This document shows, piece by piece, positions 7,828 to 18,175 of a stretch of 64,000 bases of DNA. The notes beneath the pieces were generated by a model. The model saw only the letters and a program-made list of their open reading frames with translations. It was not told the DNA's origin and ran no database searches. The DNA comes from Deltaproteobacteria bacterium. GTDB taxonomy: Bacteria > Desulfobacterota > Desulfovibrionia > Desulfovibrionales > Desulfovibrionaceae. The position numbers and the translations under genes were made by a program. The DNA is taken from contig JAITWK010000042.1 in NCBI GenBank assembly GCA_031285295.1, positions 1 through 64,000 on the forward strand, in the 5' to 3' direction. Numbering within the stretch: the stretch's first letter is position 1; the number at the start of each line of letters is the position of its first letter.

Positions 7828-9246
7828 GTGGACATAGTAACGCGATTTGCGCCCAGCCCTACCGGACATCTGCACATTGGCGGCGCGCGCACGGCCATTT
7901 TTTCCTGGCTGCTGGCCCGGCATTGCAAAGGCAAGTTCCTGCTGCGCATTGAGGATACCGACCTTGAGCGCTCGAAGCAGGAATATACCGATTCCATTCT
8001 GGCTTCCATGAGCTGGCTCGGCCTGGAACATGACGGCGAAATCGCCTACCAGAGCAAGCGCCTGGATCTTTACAGCGAGTATGTTGATAAACTGCTGGCC
8101 AGTGGTCATGCCTATTGGTGCGAATGCTCGCCCGAAGAAGTGGAAGCCATGCGCGAGGAAGCCAGGGCCAAAGGTGAAAAACCGCGCTACAATGGCCGCT
8201 GCCGTGAAAGGAATCTCGGCCCCGGGCCGGGCCGGGCCGTGCGCCTGAAAGCTCCCTTGAGCGGTCGGGTGGCTTTTGAAGATATGGTCAAAGGACATAT
8301 CGCGGTTGACGCCTCCGAACTGGACGACATGGTGCTGTGCCGGGCCGACGGAGCCGCCACCTACAACCTCGCCGTGGTGGTGGATGACGCGGAAATGAAG
8401 GTCACCCACGTTCTGCGCGGTGACGACCATGTGAACAACACCCCCAAGCAAATTCTCATCTATCAGGCTCTGGGCCTGCCCATACCGGTTTTCGGCCATG
8501 TGCCGATGATTCTCGGCCCGGATCGGCAAAAACTCTCCAAGCGGCACGGCGCGAAAGCCGTTATCGACTACCAACAGGACGGCTTGCTGCCCGCCGGGCT
8601 GGTCAACTACCTGGCCCGCCTGGGCTGGTCGCACAAGGATCAGGAAATCTTCTCCCGCGCCGAACTCATCGATTTTTTTGACGGCAAGAATATGAGCAGT
8701 TCGGCTGCCGGTTTTGACCCGGAAAAACTGCTCTGGGTTAACGCCCAGCACTTGCGCGGCCTGAATCCCGACGAACTGGCCGCCGCGTTGACGCCCTTTA
8801 TCAAAGATCTAGGCGCGGAAGCCACGCCGGAGAAAATTAAACAAATCGCGCCGCTGTTCCAGAGCCGGGCTTCCGACCTCAAGGACATGGCCGCGCAAAT
8901 GCTTTGCCTACTGTTGCCCGCCGATAAGCTGACCTATCAGCCAGAGGCCGTGCAAAAAGCCCTGAATGAAGACGGCAAGCGACATGTGGCCGCGCTGGCC
9001 GCCATTTTCGCCAATCTGGGCGCAGCTGGCTCCGAACTTGGCGCTGCTTCTTTTGACAAGGAAACCCTGCATCAGGCCCTGCAAAAATATGTTGAGGACA
9101 ACGGCCTCAAGTTCAAAGCTGTAGGACCGGCCCTGCGCGTAAGCCTGCTGGGCGGACTGGGCGGGCCGGATCTGGCGGAAGTTATGCAGGCCCTGGGCCG
9201 CGAAGAAACTTTGGCGCGTCTGGCGCGGGCTACTGAAACAATATAA
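7828..9246 (+). CDS. gltX: Glutamate--tRNA ligase
   Basis: Class I aminoacyl-tRNA synthetase charging tRNA-Glu in the cytoplasm. The Rossmann catalytic core opens the protein: VTRFAPSPTGHLHIGGARTA carries the HIGH-type motif at about residues 14-17, and KLSKRHGAK near residue 240 is the KMSKS-type loop. A Cys-rich zinc-like patch (YWCECSPEE, GRCRERN) lies near residues 100-135, as in many GluRS. C-terminal anticodon-binding region follows. I start at GTG 7828 with GAGG 8 nt upstream; this gives 472 residues beginning MDIVTRFAPS, the canonical N-terminus, and excludes a 33-residue upstream extension that overlaps the inverted repeat. Confidence 0.96.
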   Translation: MDIVTRFAPSPTGHLHIGGARTAIFSWLLARHCKGKFLLRIEDTDLERSKQEYTDSILASMSWLGLEHDGEIAYQSKRLDLYSEYVDKLLASGHAYWCECSPEEVEAMREEARAKGEKPRYNGRCRERNLGPGPGRAVRLKAPLSGRVAFEDMVKGHIAVDASELDDMVLCRADGAATYNLAVVVDDAEMKVTHVLRGDDHVNNTPKQILIYQALGLPIPVFGHVPMILGPDRQKLSKRHGAKAVIDYQQDGLLPAGLVNYLARLGWSHKDQEIFSRAELIDFFDGKNMSSSAAGFDPEKLLWVNAQHLRGLNPDELAAALTPFIKDLGAEATPEKIKQIAPLFQSRASDLKDMAAQMLCLLLPADKLTYQPEAVQKALNEDGKRHVAALAAIFANLGAAGSELGAASFDKETLHQALQKYVEDNGLKFKAVGPALRVSLLGGLGGPDLAEVMQALGREETLARLARATETI

Positions 9247-9255
9247 AATAGACCG

Positions 9256-9277
9256 GCAGGGGGCATTGGCCCCCTGC
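9256..9277 (+). other. GC-rich hairpin between gltX and terC
   Basis: GCAGGGGGC-ATTG-GCCCCCTGC, a perfect 9-bp stem just after gltX. There is no T-run after it, so it is an unlikely intrinsic terminator; it could slow RNA decay or attenuate readthrough into the TerC gene. Confidence 0.45.
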
Positions 9278-9322
9278 ACCCGCAATCTATGAACCATAAA
9301 ACACAATCACTTAGGGAGTAAC

Positions 9323-10285
9323 GTGTTAGGCGATTATTCATTATTCAGCGTAGCCATCTTCAGCGTCCTGGTGCTGATCTGTCTGGTGGTGGATCTGCGT
9401 GCACACAAGGCGGATTCCGTAATCTCGGCCAAAAGCGCCGGGTTGTGGACCTGCTTCTGGGTCGCTCTGGCTCTGGCTTTTGGCGGCTACATCTGGGCCA
9501 GCCACGGAGTTGAGGATTTCTCGCTCTTTATTTCCGGCTATTTGCTGGAAAAATCGCTGTCCGTGGACAACCTCTTTGTGATGATGGCCATTTTCACGGC
9601 TTTCAGCGTGCCGGATCGTTACCAGCACCGGGTGCTTTATTACGGAATTGTCGGCGCACTGGTGCTGCGCCTGCTTTTTGTGGCTCTGGGTACGGCCATT
9701 TTGCAAAGTTTTGCCTGGATGGCCATTCTCTTCGGCCTGTTTGTGCTCTGGTCGGCCTGGAAAATGTGGCGGGCCATGCACAGCCAGCATGAGGAAATAG
9801 AGGATTATACGGATCATTGGTCGGTGCGCCTGACCAAAAAATTCATGCCGGTACACCCGCGCCTGGCCGGTCACGATTTTTTCGTGCACGAACTGGTTGG
9901 CGATAAAATGCGCTGGGCGGCCACCCCGCTCTTTCTCTGTCTGGCCGCCATTGAAATATCCGACGTGATGTTCGCCTTCGACAGCGTGCCGGCCATTATC
10001 GCCATCACCCAAAAGCCGTTTCTGGTTTACACCAGCAACATCTTCGCCATTCTGGGCCTGCGCTCCATGTTCTTCTTCCTGGCTGCGGCCAAACGCTATC
10101 TGATCCATCTGGAAAAAGCGGTCATCATCATTCTGGTGTATATCGGCATAAAGATGATCGCGCAGTACTTCGGCTGGCATATCCACCACCTGATCAGCCT
10201 CTCCGTGGTGCTTGGCCTGCTGGTTCTTGGCGTACTGGCCTCTTTTGCCTTCAAAAGCAAAGAAGCCGGGCAAGAGGATAAATAG
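9323..10285 (+). CDS. TerC/Alx family integral membrane protein
   Basis: Multi-pass membrane protein of the TerC family, whose members are linked to tellurite resistance and manganese or metal-ion export coupled to secreted-protein metalation. 320 residues with about nine hydrophobic helices. Family signatures are clear: FISGYLLEKSLSVDNLFVM near residue 75 and AAIEISDVMFAFDSVPAI near residue 215, both with acidic residues that line the transport path. Start is GTG 9323 with AGGGAG 5 nt upstream. About 75 nt separate it from gltX; too short for the manganese riboswitch often found ahead of alx. The gene ends before a strong bidirectional terminator. Confidence 0.9.
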   Translation: MLGDYSLFSVAIFSVLVLICLVVDLRAHKADSVISAKSAGLWTCFWVALALAFGGYIWASHGVEDFSLFISGYLLEKSLSVDNLFVMMAIFTAFSVPDRYQHRVLYYGIVGALVLRLLFVALGTAILQSFAWMAILFGLFVLWSAWKMWRAMHSQHEEIEDYTDHWSVRLTKKFMPVHPRLAGHDFFVHELVGDKMRWAATPLFLCLAAIEISDVMFAFDSVPAIIAITQKPFLVYTSNIFAILGLRSMFFFLAAAKRYLIHLEKAVIIILVYIGIKMIAQYFGWHIHHLISLSVVLGLLVLGVLASFAFKSKEAGQEDK

Positions 10286-10332
10286 GCAGTCGGGCGACAG
10301 CCACAGAAAGTGGCACAAACCAAAATAGACAT

Positions 10333-10371
10333 AAATGCGAAAGGCGGGCAAATTGCCCGCCTTTCGCATTT
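10333..10371. terminator. Bidirectional terminator between terC and atpC
   Basis: A near-perfect 39-nt palindrome: two exactly complementary 19-nt arms (10333-10351 and 10353-10371) around a single base. The stem core is GGCGGGCAA, flanked by AAA on one side and TTT on the other. It lies between convergent genes and can serve both. Confidence 0.8.
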
Positions 10372-10409
10372 ATTAACCAAAAGTAATCCAATAATTACAT
10401 GCGTCAAAT

Positions 10410-10817
10410 CTAATTTGCGAACTTTACAGCGTTGAGCCGCGAAATAGCTCGCCGCAGGGAAGCGTTGGCCCGTTCCAGGTCCAGTTCTTCGCCATGCTCT
10501 CTGAGACGCGCTTCCGCCCTTTCCTTGGCGGCGCTGGCTCTGGCTTCGTCGATATTTTCAGCCAGTTCGGCAGATTCGGCCAGAATGGTGGCCTTGGTGG
10601 CCGACACTTCGGCAAAACCGCTGTTGACAAAAGCGTAGTGCTGTTTGTCTCCAAAGGTGAAATGCACGCAACCGATGGTCAGAGCGGCCAGCATGGCGGC
10701 GTGGCCGGGATAAACACCGAAATCGCCCGCCAGGCCCGGCGCACCGAAGTACTCAACCGGGCCGCTGAAAACAACCCGATCCGGCGTCACGATATCAAAC
10801 TGAAGGGTATTTGCCAT
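10410..10817 (-). CDS. atpC: ATP synthase F1 epsilon subunit
   Basis: Central-stalk subunit linking gamma to the c-ring and inhibiting ATP hydrolysis. 135 residues from ATG 10817 (MANTLQFDIVTP). The N-terminal beta-sandwich shows FDIVTPDRVVFSGPVEYFGAPG and GDFGVYPGHAAMLAAL, the usual epsilon pattern; the C-terminal two-helix hairpin is rich in Ala, Glu and Arg (residues 88-130). Last gene of the F1 operon, 147 nt after atpD, with two hairpins in the gap. An in-frame GTG 12 nt upstream is less likely. Confidence 0.95.
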   Translation of the reverse strand: MANTLQFDIVTPDRVVFSGPVEYFGAPGLAGDFGVYPGHAAMLAALTIGCVHFTFGDKQHYAFVNSGFAEVSATKATILAESAELAENIDEARASAAKERAEARLREHGEELDLERANASLRRAISRLNAVKFAN

Positions 10818-10864
10818 GCCATATCCCACTTCTAATTTAAAATTACGTTAGCGGCTATGCCAAC

Positions 10865-10952
10865 CCCAAACCAAACAATATTATTTGATTTGGGATTGGA
10901 TTTATTCCGCCAGAGCATATTCCCCTTTGAGCGGATACATCCGCTCAAAGGG
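10865..10952 (-). other. Two hairpins between atpD and atpC
   Basis: CCCTTTGAGCGGAT (10923-10936) pairs exactly with ATCCGCTCAAAGGG (10939-10952), directly after the atpD stop. A second, imperfect palindrome starting CCCAAACCAAAC and ending GATTTGGG spans 10865-10894. No long U-tract. The position suggests mRNA processing or stoichiometry control between beta and epsilon. Confidence 0.5.
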
Positions 10953-10963
10953 AAGCAGCTCTA

Positions 10964-12394
<1,431 letters not shown>

Positions 12395-12405
12395 TTAAAA
12401 ATACG

Positions 12406-13317
12406 TCATTGCAGCGCATCCGCCCCGGCAACAATGTCGATCAGTTCCGTGGTAATGGCGGACTGACGGGCCTTGTTATAGAGCAGAGTCAGGGTTCTGG
12501 TGATTTCGTCGCAATTACGGGTAGCGTTGTCCATGGCCGACATTCTGGCGGCATGCTCACTGGCTGCGGTATCAAGCAGGCCCCGATAAACCTGAACCTT
12601 AATGTAACGGGGCAATATTTCAGCCAGCAGTTCTTCCACCTCAGGCTCGTAAATATAATCCACTGAGCCCTTCGTGCTTTCCGCCTTGTGAGCCTGGGCG
12701 GATTTTTGATCCGCTCCGCCTGGTTTTTCAGTCGAGAAGCTCTTCATGGGCAGAAGAGAAGCGGTTATTGGAACCTGACGCCCCATGCTGATAAACTCGG
12801 CATAGACCAAAAGCACTTCATCCGTTGTTTCCTCAAGGAAATCCTTGACCACGCTCTCGCCTATTCTGGCGGCCAGGCTAAAGTCAAAGTCCGCGAGTCC
12901 ACCGCTTCCGCCCGGAATAACTTCAAAACCTGCCTTGCCTACGGCGTCACGCCCCTTGCGGCCTACGCACAAAAAGCGCACCGCGCGGCCCTGGGCCTGT
13001 TTTTCCCTGGCCAGCTTCAGGGCAACCTTGATCAGGTTGGCGTTGAAGCCGCCGCATAGCCCCCGGTCAGAAGTAATCAGAACGATGCAGGCTGTTTTCG
13101 GCTCCGGCCTGTCGGCCAAAAGCGGGTGAACATTGCCCCCGGCATTGCCGGCCAGTTCCTCCAGTACTTCCCGGAACTTGTCGGCATAGGGCCGGAAACG
13201 CTCAATGCGCTGTTGGGAGCCGCGCAACTTCGCAGACGAGACCATATACATGGCCTTGGTAATCTGCTTGGTCTTGCCGACCCCGGCGATTTTTACCTTT
13301 ACATCTTTAAGAGCCAT
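12406..13317 (-). CDS. atpG: ATP synthase F1 gamma subunit
   Basis: Rotor shaft of F1. 303 residues, about 15 longer than the common length, the excess being an insertion around residues 200-215 (EKPGGADQKSAQAHKAES). The N-terminal helix has VKVKIAGVGKTKQITKAMYMVSS, and the C-terminal helix carries MSAMDNATRNCDEITRTLTLLYNKARQ, the conserved gamma signature. ITSDRGLCGGFN near residue 80 is also diagnostic. Lies between atpA (17 nt) and atpD (26 nt) in the operon. Confidence 0.96.
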   Translation of the reverse strand: MALKDVKVKIAGVGKTKQITKAMYMVSSAKLRGSQQRIERFRPYADKFREVLEELAGNAGGNVHPLLADRPEPKTACIVLITSDRGLCGGFNANLIKVALKLAREKQAQGRAVRFLCVGRKGRDAVGKAGFEVIPGGSGGLADFDFSLAARIGESVVKDFLEETTDEVLLVYAEFISMGRQVPITASLLPMKSFSTEKPGGADQKSAQAHKAESTKGSVDYIYEPEVEELLAEILPRYIKVQVYRGLLDTAASEHAARMSAMDNATRNCDEITRTLTLLYNKARQSAITTELIDIVAGADALQ

Positions 13318-13334
13318 TGCACCCTCCGCCGTGG

Positions 13335-14843
13335 CTAAGCTTTAAAGCCCTTTTTGAAATCCTCCAGGGCGGCGGAAAGCGCGGCTTCGATATCCTTGTC
13401 CAGAGCCTTCTTTTCCTTGATGCTCTTCAGCACCTCCGGCTTCACGGAACGCAGGTAATCCAGCATGTCCTTTTCAAACTTGCCGATAGCGGTGATGGCT
13501 ACATCATCCATAAAGCCCTTGTTGGCGGCAAAAATGGAAGCTACCTGCTCTTCGGCGGGCATGGGCTGATACTGGGGCTGCTTGAGCAGTTCCACCAGCC
13601 GCGCACCGCGGTTAAGCTTCTGCTGGGTTCCTTTGTCCAGATCCGAACCAAACTGGGCAAACGCCGCCAGTTCACGGTACTGGGCCATGTCCAGGCGCAG
13701 GGTACCGGCCATTTGTTTCATGGCTTTAATCTGCGCGGCCCCGCCCACGCGGGAAACCGAAAGGCCCACGTTGACGGCCGGACGGACGCCGGAGTTAAAA
13801 AGGTTCGGCTCAAGATAAACCTGACCATCGGTGATTGAGATCACGTTGGTCGGAATATAGGCGGAAACGTCACCGGCCTGGGTTTCGATGATCGGCAGAG
13901 CCGTCAGCGAACCGGCACCCTGCTCGTCGCTCATTTTGGCGGCGCGTTCAAGCAGGCGCGAGTGCAGGTAAAAAACGTCGCCGGGGAAAGCTTCACGTCC
14001 CGGCGGGCGGCGCAGCAGCAGGGACATCTGCCTGTAGGCCACGGCCTGCTTGGAAAGATCGTCGTAAATGATCAGGGCGTGCTTGCCGCTGTTGCGGTAA
14101 AACTCGGCCATGGCGCAGCCGGAATAGGCGGCGATGTATTGCAGCGGCGCGGGGTCGGCTGCGGTGGCAGAAATAATGGTGGTGTATTCCATAGCGCCGT
14201 GACGGCGCAGGGTATCGGCCACCAGGGCCACCGTGGACTTCTTCTGGCCGATGGCCACATAGAAGCAATGGATGTCGGTATCTTTCTGGGCCAGAATGGC
14301 ATCAACGCAGACAGCGGTTTTACCGGTCTGACGGTCGCCGATGATCAGTTCGCGCTGGCCGCGTCCAATCGGGGTCATGGCATCAATGGCCTTGATCCCG
14401 GTCGGCATGGGCTCATGCACTGATTTACGGGCGATGATGCCGGGGGCCTTGATTTCCACCGGACGGGTTTCGGAAGATTCCACCGGGCCCAGGCCGTCAA
14501 TGGGGTTGCCCAGCGGGTCGAGCACGCGGCCCATGACCGCTTCGCCAACCGGCACCGAAAAGATTTTGCCGGTGCGCTTGACGATGTCGCCTTCCTTGAT
14601 GCCGGTGTCCTGCCCCAGAAGAGCCACACCCACGTTGTCTTCTTCAAGGTTGAGCACCATGCCCATTACACCACCCGGAAACTCCAGAAGCTCCATGGAC
14701 ATGGCGTTCTTGACGCCATAAACACGGGCGATGCCGTCACCAACATAGAGTACGGTGCCAGTCTCGCTCATTTCCATGCGCTGATCGAAGTTTTCGATCT
14801 GCTGTTCGATAATCTTGCTGATTTCTTCGACTTTAATCTGCAT
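13335..14843 (-). CDS. atpA: ATP synthase F1 alpha subunit
   Basis: Non-catalytic nucleotide-binding subunit of the F1 hexamer. 502 residues. Walker [17 protein letters not shown] near residue 170, Walker [19 protein letters not shown] near 260, and the arginine-finger region [16 protein letters not shown] near 370. The N-terminus ([20 protein letters not shown]) is the usual delta-binding helix. The stop of atpH is 4 nt upstream of the start, so translation is probably coupled. Confidence 0.98.
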   Translation of the reverse strand: MQIKVEEISKIIEQQIENFDQRMEMSETGTVLYVGDGIARVYGVKNAMSMELLEFPGGVMGMVLNLEEDNVGVALLGQDTGIKEGDIVKRTGKIFSVPVGEAVMGRVLDPLGNPIDGLGPVESSETRPVEIKAPGIIARKSVHEPMPTGIKAIDAMTPIGRGQRELIIGDRQTGKTAVCVDAILAQKDTDIHCFYVAIGQKKSTVALVADTLRRHGAMEYTTIISATAADPAPLQYIAAYSGCAMAEFYRNSGKHALIIYDDLSKQAVAYRQMSLLLRRPPGREAFPGDVFYLHSRLLERAAKMSDEQGAGSLTALPIIETQAGDVSAYIPTNVISITDGQVYLEPNLFNSGVRPAVNVGLSVSRVGGAAQIKAMKQMAGTLRLDMAQYRELAAFAQFGSDLDKGTQQKLNRGARLVELLKQPQYQPMPAEEQVASIFAANKGFMDDVAITAIGKFEKDMLDYLRSVKPEVLKSIKEKKALDKDIEAALSAALEDFKKGFKA

Positions 14844-14847
14844 GGTC

Positions 14848-15399
14848 CTACATACCCCTCTTGATATTGTCTTTCAGGGAGGAAAGCTGCGCACGCAGGC
14901 TGGCATCCAGCACCCGGTCGCCTACCTTCAGGATGATGCCGCCGATAATGGCCGGATCAACCGAATAGGAAAGCTCCAGGGAACAACCGGCCTGCTTTTC
15001 CAACTGCGCCAGCACGGTCGCGCGTTTACTTTCGTCAATATTCACGGCAGTGACCAATTCGCCGCGAAGCACACCTTTTTCCGCATCCAGAAGTTCCAGA
15101 AACACACCGGCCATATCGCCAAGAAGATCGAGACGGCCCTTTTCCGCAAGTAGCGCACAAAAGCGCCTGGTGTATTCATCCGCTCCAATTTCAGCCAGAA
15201 TTTCTTGTGTAACCTGAGCCTTTTCTTCAGCGAAAAACAAAGGGCTGCGATAAAGCTCGGCCAGTTCCGGCGACGCTTTGACAGCGTCCCTGAGAGCGGC
15301 GAGATTCCGGCCCATATTCTCCAGTTCGGGCAAACCCCGCTTGCGCCCCAGGGCGAACAAGGCCCTGGCGTATCTGCGCGCCGCGATATCTCCGGTCAA
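14848..15399 (-). CDS. atpH: ATP synthase F1 delta subunit (OSCP)
   Basis: Peripheral-stalk connector between alpha and the b/b' dimer. 183 residues. N-terminal [17 protein letters not shown] is the family signature; the C-terminal region has the conserved [30 protein letters not shown]. Its start overlaps the atpF stop by 4 nt (ATGA), indicating coupled translation. Confidence 0.95.
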   Translation of the reverse strand: MTGDIAARRYARALFALGRKRGLPELENMGRNLAALRDAVKASPELAELYRSPLFFAEEKAQVTQEILAEIGADEYTRRFCALLAEKGRLDLLGDMAGVFLELLDAEKGVLRGELVTAVNIDESKRATVLAQLEKQAGCSLELSYSVDPAIIGGIILKVGDRVLDASLRAQLSSLKDNIKRGM

Positions 15400-15953
15400 T
15401 TGAGCACCACCTTTGTTAAGCTTTTGTTAATAAGCTTCTCATGACCCTCGACGGTAAGGCGCTCGTGCAGAAGCTTTTCGGCGGCGGCGACAATCTCTTC
15501 AGCCAGATCGCCGCGCATCTGCTGCATGGCCTTGTCCACTTCGGTCTGGGCGGTCATTTTGGCCTGGGCCACGATCTGCCTGGCCGTCTTTTCCGCCTTG
15601 ATGACTATTTCGGATTTGAGCGCCTCGCCCTGAGCCTTGTAGTCGGCCAGAATAGCCTGGCGTTCCTTGTCAAGATCGGCGATGCGCGTCTCCACCTGCT
15701 TCATGTTGCGCATAGCTTCGGTCTTGGCTTTTTCCAGCGAATTAAGTTCGTTCGCAATGCCTTCGCTGCGATTCCTGAAAAAATTCTTGACCGGGGTTGC
15801 TGCCCAATACCAGAGCAAAAACAGGAACAAGGCCATGTTGCCCGTTCTGAAAGCCAAATCAACCCAAGGATTCATTGAACCCCGGCCGGCAATGAAGGCA
15901 AGCAGGCAGATGGCAAAGATGGCCAGGGCTGTAATTTTGACGCGTGAACTCAA
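15396..15953 (-). CDS. atpF: ATP synthase F0 b subunit
   Basis: Membrane-anchored peripheral stalk subunit. 185 residues, with two hydrophobic stretches near the N-terminus (residues 7-24, possibly a signal-like extra helix, and 38-56 as the anchor) followed by a long charged coiled coil. The start is TTG 15953, with GGAGG 8 nt upstream; no ATG or GTG precedes the membrane segment. A second, shorter b-type gene (b') lies just upstream, so the enzyme has a heterodimeric stalk. Confidence 0.9.
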   Translation of the reverse strand: MSSRVKITALAIFAICLLAFIAGRGSMNPWVDLAFRTGNMALFLFLLWYWAATPVKNFFRNRSEGIANELNSLEKAKTEAMRNMKQVETRIADLDKERQAILADYKAQGEALKSEIVIKAEKTARQIVAQAKMTAQTEVDKAMQQMRGDLAEEIVAAAEKLLHERLTVEGHEKLINKSLTKVVLN

Positions 15954-15984
15954 GCTGCTATCCTCCGCGACGGTAATCTTTAGA

Positions 15985-16407
15985 TCAATTCAAAATTCTG
16001 GAAACGGCCTTTCCGGCCAGCTCATCAACCTGCCCGCGCAAAACGCGCATGGAGTTTTCAACACTCTGACTGATTTCTTTTCTGGATTTTTGCAGCAGGC
16101 TCTGCGCCTCCTGCTGGGCAGAGCCCAGGATGCTTTGCTCGCTGTCGAGCCCCTGCTGGCGGATCTGCTCTTTTTGAGCGCTGGCCCGGGTTCTGGCAGC
16201 ATCAAGCTCGGCTTCGTAGTTATTAAGACGGGAATCGGCCAGACTGGTGAAACCTTCGCTTTCCTTGAGCAGGCCGTTCATTACTTCACGCCGCTTCTTC
16301 AGAATATCGCGAATGGGCCGAATCAAAACCAGATTCAGAACCACCATGGCGATAAGAAAGTTCGCTGCTTGGATCAGAAGTGTGATATCCAGATCAATTG
16401 AAACCAT
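15985..16407 (-). CDS. atpF': ATP synthase F0 b' subunit
   Basis: Second b-type stalk subunit. 140 residues from ATG 16407 (MVSIDLDITLLIQAANFLIA), where AAGGAAG lies 5 nt upstream; the in-frame extension to 16452 has no support. One N-terminal transmembrane helix (residues 8-28), then a charged coiled coil rich in Glu, Gln and Arg to the end. First gene of the F1 operon; a Rex-like site lies 140 nt upstream. Confidence 0.9.
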   Translation of the reverse strand: MVSIDLDITLLIQAANFLIAMVVLNLVLIRPIRDILKKRREVMNGLLKESEGFTSLADSRLNNYEAELDAARTRASAQKEQIRQQGLDSEQSILGSAQQEAQSLLQKSRKEISQSVENSMRVLRGQVDELAGKAVSRILN

Positions 16408-16548
16408 ATCGACTTCCTTAAAAAATAAGTTTTGCTTCAGGCAACCCGACAAGGCTCGGCAAACAACAGCAATGAAACATCAAACAGCATCGAATATTCA
16501 TCGAATTTTGCTATTATTATTATAAGGCAGTTAAAAGTCAATCAATAC

Positions 16549-16566
16549 ATGTGAATTTTTTAACAA
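16549..16566 (-). promoter_or_regulatory. Rex-type operator upstream of the F1 ATP synthase operon
   Basis: Minus strand reads TTGTTAAAAAATTCACAT, matching the TTGTGA-6-TCACAA type site bound by Rex, and closely similar to the site at 56145-56162 ahead of the other ATP synthase cluster. A TATAAT and several TTGA-type -35 candidates lie just downstream (16510-16545) but spacing is ambiguous. The rex gene itself is present at 53424-54062. Confidence 0.65.
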
Positions 16567-16607
16567 GCAAAGCCAAATTACCGCCCTGGAGTAAGCACAA
16601 AATTTAT

Positions 16608-17006
16608 TTAGTTTGCCGCGCCGGGCTCCAGCAAATCACTCATGCCGGAAGTTGTCAGCATATGATCACGCGGCAGCGGATCCTGGGTCATCTGTACTTT
16701 GCCCTGAAGGATAGCCCCCTCTTCCATGGCCAGGGTCGGGGTGATGATGTTGCCGTGCAAATGGGCGGTCTTGTGCATAACCGTCTTTTTGCCCACCAGG
16801 ATCTCGCCTTCGATGGTGCCGCTAAGAATTAGCTGGGCCACGTGAATCTTTCCACGCACTCTGGCGTCCTTGCCGAGAATAAGAGTGCCTTCGGAGGTGA
16901 TCTCCCCGGTATATTCGCCGTCTATGCGCACGGTACCCTGAAAGGTTAGCTGGCCCTGATACGAAGTTCCGGTTCCGAGATAGGCGTTGAATTCTTCCTT
17001 GCTCAT
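16608..17006 (-). CDS. Bactofilin family cytoskeletal protein
   Basis: Polymer-forming protein of the bactofilin family. 132 residues from ATG 17006 with GGGAG 5 nt upstream. The centre is a run of short beta-helical repeats: FQGTVRIDGEYTGEITSEG, LILGKDARVRGKIHVAQLIL and GTIEGEILVGKKTVMHKTAH, with unstructured ends. The gene directly follows rodA on the same strand (33 nt), so it probably belongs to the rod-shape operon and may help localise cell-wall enzymes. Confidence 0.9.
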   Translation of the reverse strand: MSKEEFNAYLGTGTSYQGQLTFQGTVRIDGEYTGEITSEGTLILGKDARVRGKIHVAQLILSGTIEGEILVGKKTVMHKTAHLHGNIITPTLAMEEGAILQGKVQMTQDPLPRDHMLTTSGMSDLLEPGAAN

Positions 17007-17039
17007 GCATACTCCCAATAAAATTAAATAGAAGCCCAA

Positions 17040-18170
17040 TCAGGCCGATTTAAAAACAAAACGCCGCATGGACACGCTAAGCACAATGCCCAGCAGGCTG
17101 AAATTGACGACCATGGCAGTGCCCCCGTGGCTGAAAAAAGGCAGAGGCACCCCAACCACCGGCATCATCCCAGCTACCATGCCTATATTTATCAAAATTT
17201 GCCAGAAAAAATAGAAGAAAACTCCGACACAAAGCATGCTGCCGAAACGATCCTTGGCTTCGCGTGCCGTGGCATGGATGCTGTATAAAAAAAGGCAGAA
17301 CAGGGTCACCAGAGCCACACTGCCGGCAAAACCGCGCTCTTCGCCAAAAACGGCGATGGCATAGTCGGTGTGCTTTTCGCGGATGAAGTGCAGGTTGTTT
17401 TGCGGACCATCCATCCAGCCTTTGCCCCAACCCTGCCCGGAGCCGATGGCTATTAGCGCCTGATTGCGCTGAAACATGGCATCACGCGAGGCAGCGGATG
17501 GATCCACAAAGCTTTTGATGCGCTGCTGCTGGTAGGGCTTGAGGTTGGGATAAATCACCTGCCAGATGAGCAGCGGGCTGAGCAGGATGAAAATGATACC
17601 CACTTTGACCAGAGGGGGCTTGAGGCCGCGAAAAATAATCATGCCGCCCAGAATCATGAGTATGATTATGGCTGTACCCAAATCCGGCTGGGCAAAAACC
17701 AGCACCACGGGTACAAGCCCCATGCCGAGCACCGTGAAAAATTTCTTCCAGCCCAGGCTGGTACGGCTGGCGGCAAGCATTTTGGCCCCCAGAATCATTA
17801 CCCCGATCTTGGCCAGTTCGCTGGGTTGCAAATTGATAAAACCCAAAGGAATCCAGCGCTGCGCGCCGCCCGCTTCCCGGCCGATAAGCGGCACCAGCAG
17901 CAGTAAAATAACGGAAAGAATAAAAAGAGGCAGGGCCAGGTGTTCCAGCTTGCGATAATCGAACATCATGCCAAGCACCATGCAGCCGAGGCCAATGCCT
18001 ACAAAACCAAGCTGGCGCTGATAAAACGGCCTGAAAGTGATGCCGTCTTCCAAACGAATGGCGCAGGCCGAATAAAGGTTGGCCAGGCCAATACCCACCA
18101 ATAGCAAAGTAAACAGAATCAGGCTCCAGTTGGCATGCCAGATTCGTTTTTTATCCATCATTTGCGTCAT
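17040..18170 (-). CDS. rodA: Rod-shape-determining glycosyltransferase RodA
   Basis: SEDS-family peptidoglycan polymerase that works with PBP2 and MreBCD in side-wall elongation. 376 residues, ten predicted membrane helices. Family landmarks are visible: the loop sequence RWIPLGFINLQPSELAKIG near residue 120, QPDLGTAIIILMIL near 165, AIGSGQGWGKGWMDGPQNNLHFIREKHTDYAIAVFGEE split across the large periplasmic loop near 240, and GVPLPFFSHGGTAMVVNF near the end. Its start lies 5 nt after the mrdA stop. Confidence 0.96.
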   Translation of the reverse strand: MTQMMDKKRIWHANWSLILFTLLLVGIGLANLYSACAIRLEDGITFRPFYQRQLGFVGIGLGCMVLGMMFDYRKLEHLALPLFILSVILLLLVPLIGREAGGAQRWIPLGFINLQPSELAKIGVMILGAKMLAASRTSLGWKKFFTVLGMGLVPVVLVFAQPDLGTAIIILMILGGMIIFRGLKPPLVKVGIIFILLSPLLIWQVIYPNLKPYQQQRIKSFVDPSAASRDAMFQRNQALIAIGSGQGWGKGWMDGPQNNLHFIREKHTDYAIAVFGEERGFAGSVALVTLFCLFLYSIHATAREAKDRFGSMLCVGVFFYFFWQILINIGMVAGMMPVVGVPLPFFSHGGTAMVVNFSLLGIVLSVSMRRFVFKSA

Positions 18171-18175
18171 AATAG

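Noticed and set aside
9247..9322. yybP-ykoY manganese riboswitch ahead of the TerC-family gene
   Set aside because: The gap is only about 75 nt and its single hairpin lacks the two-loop consensus.
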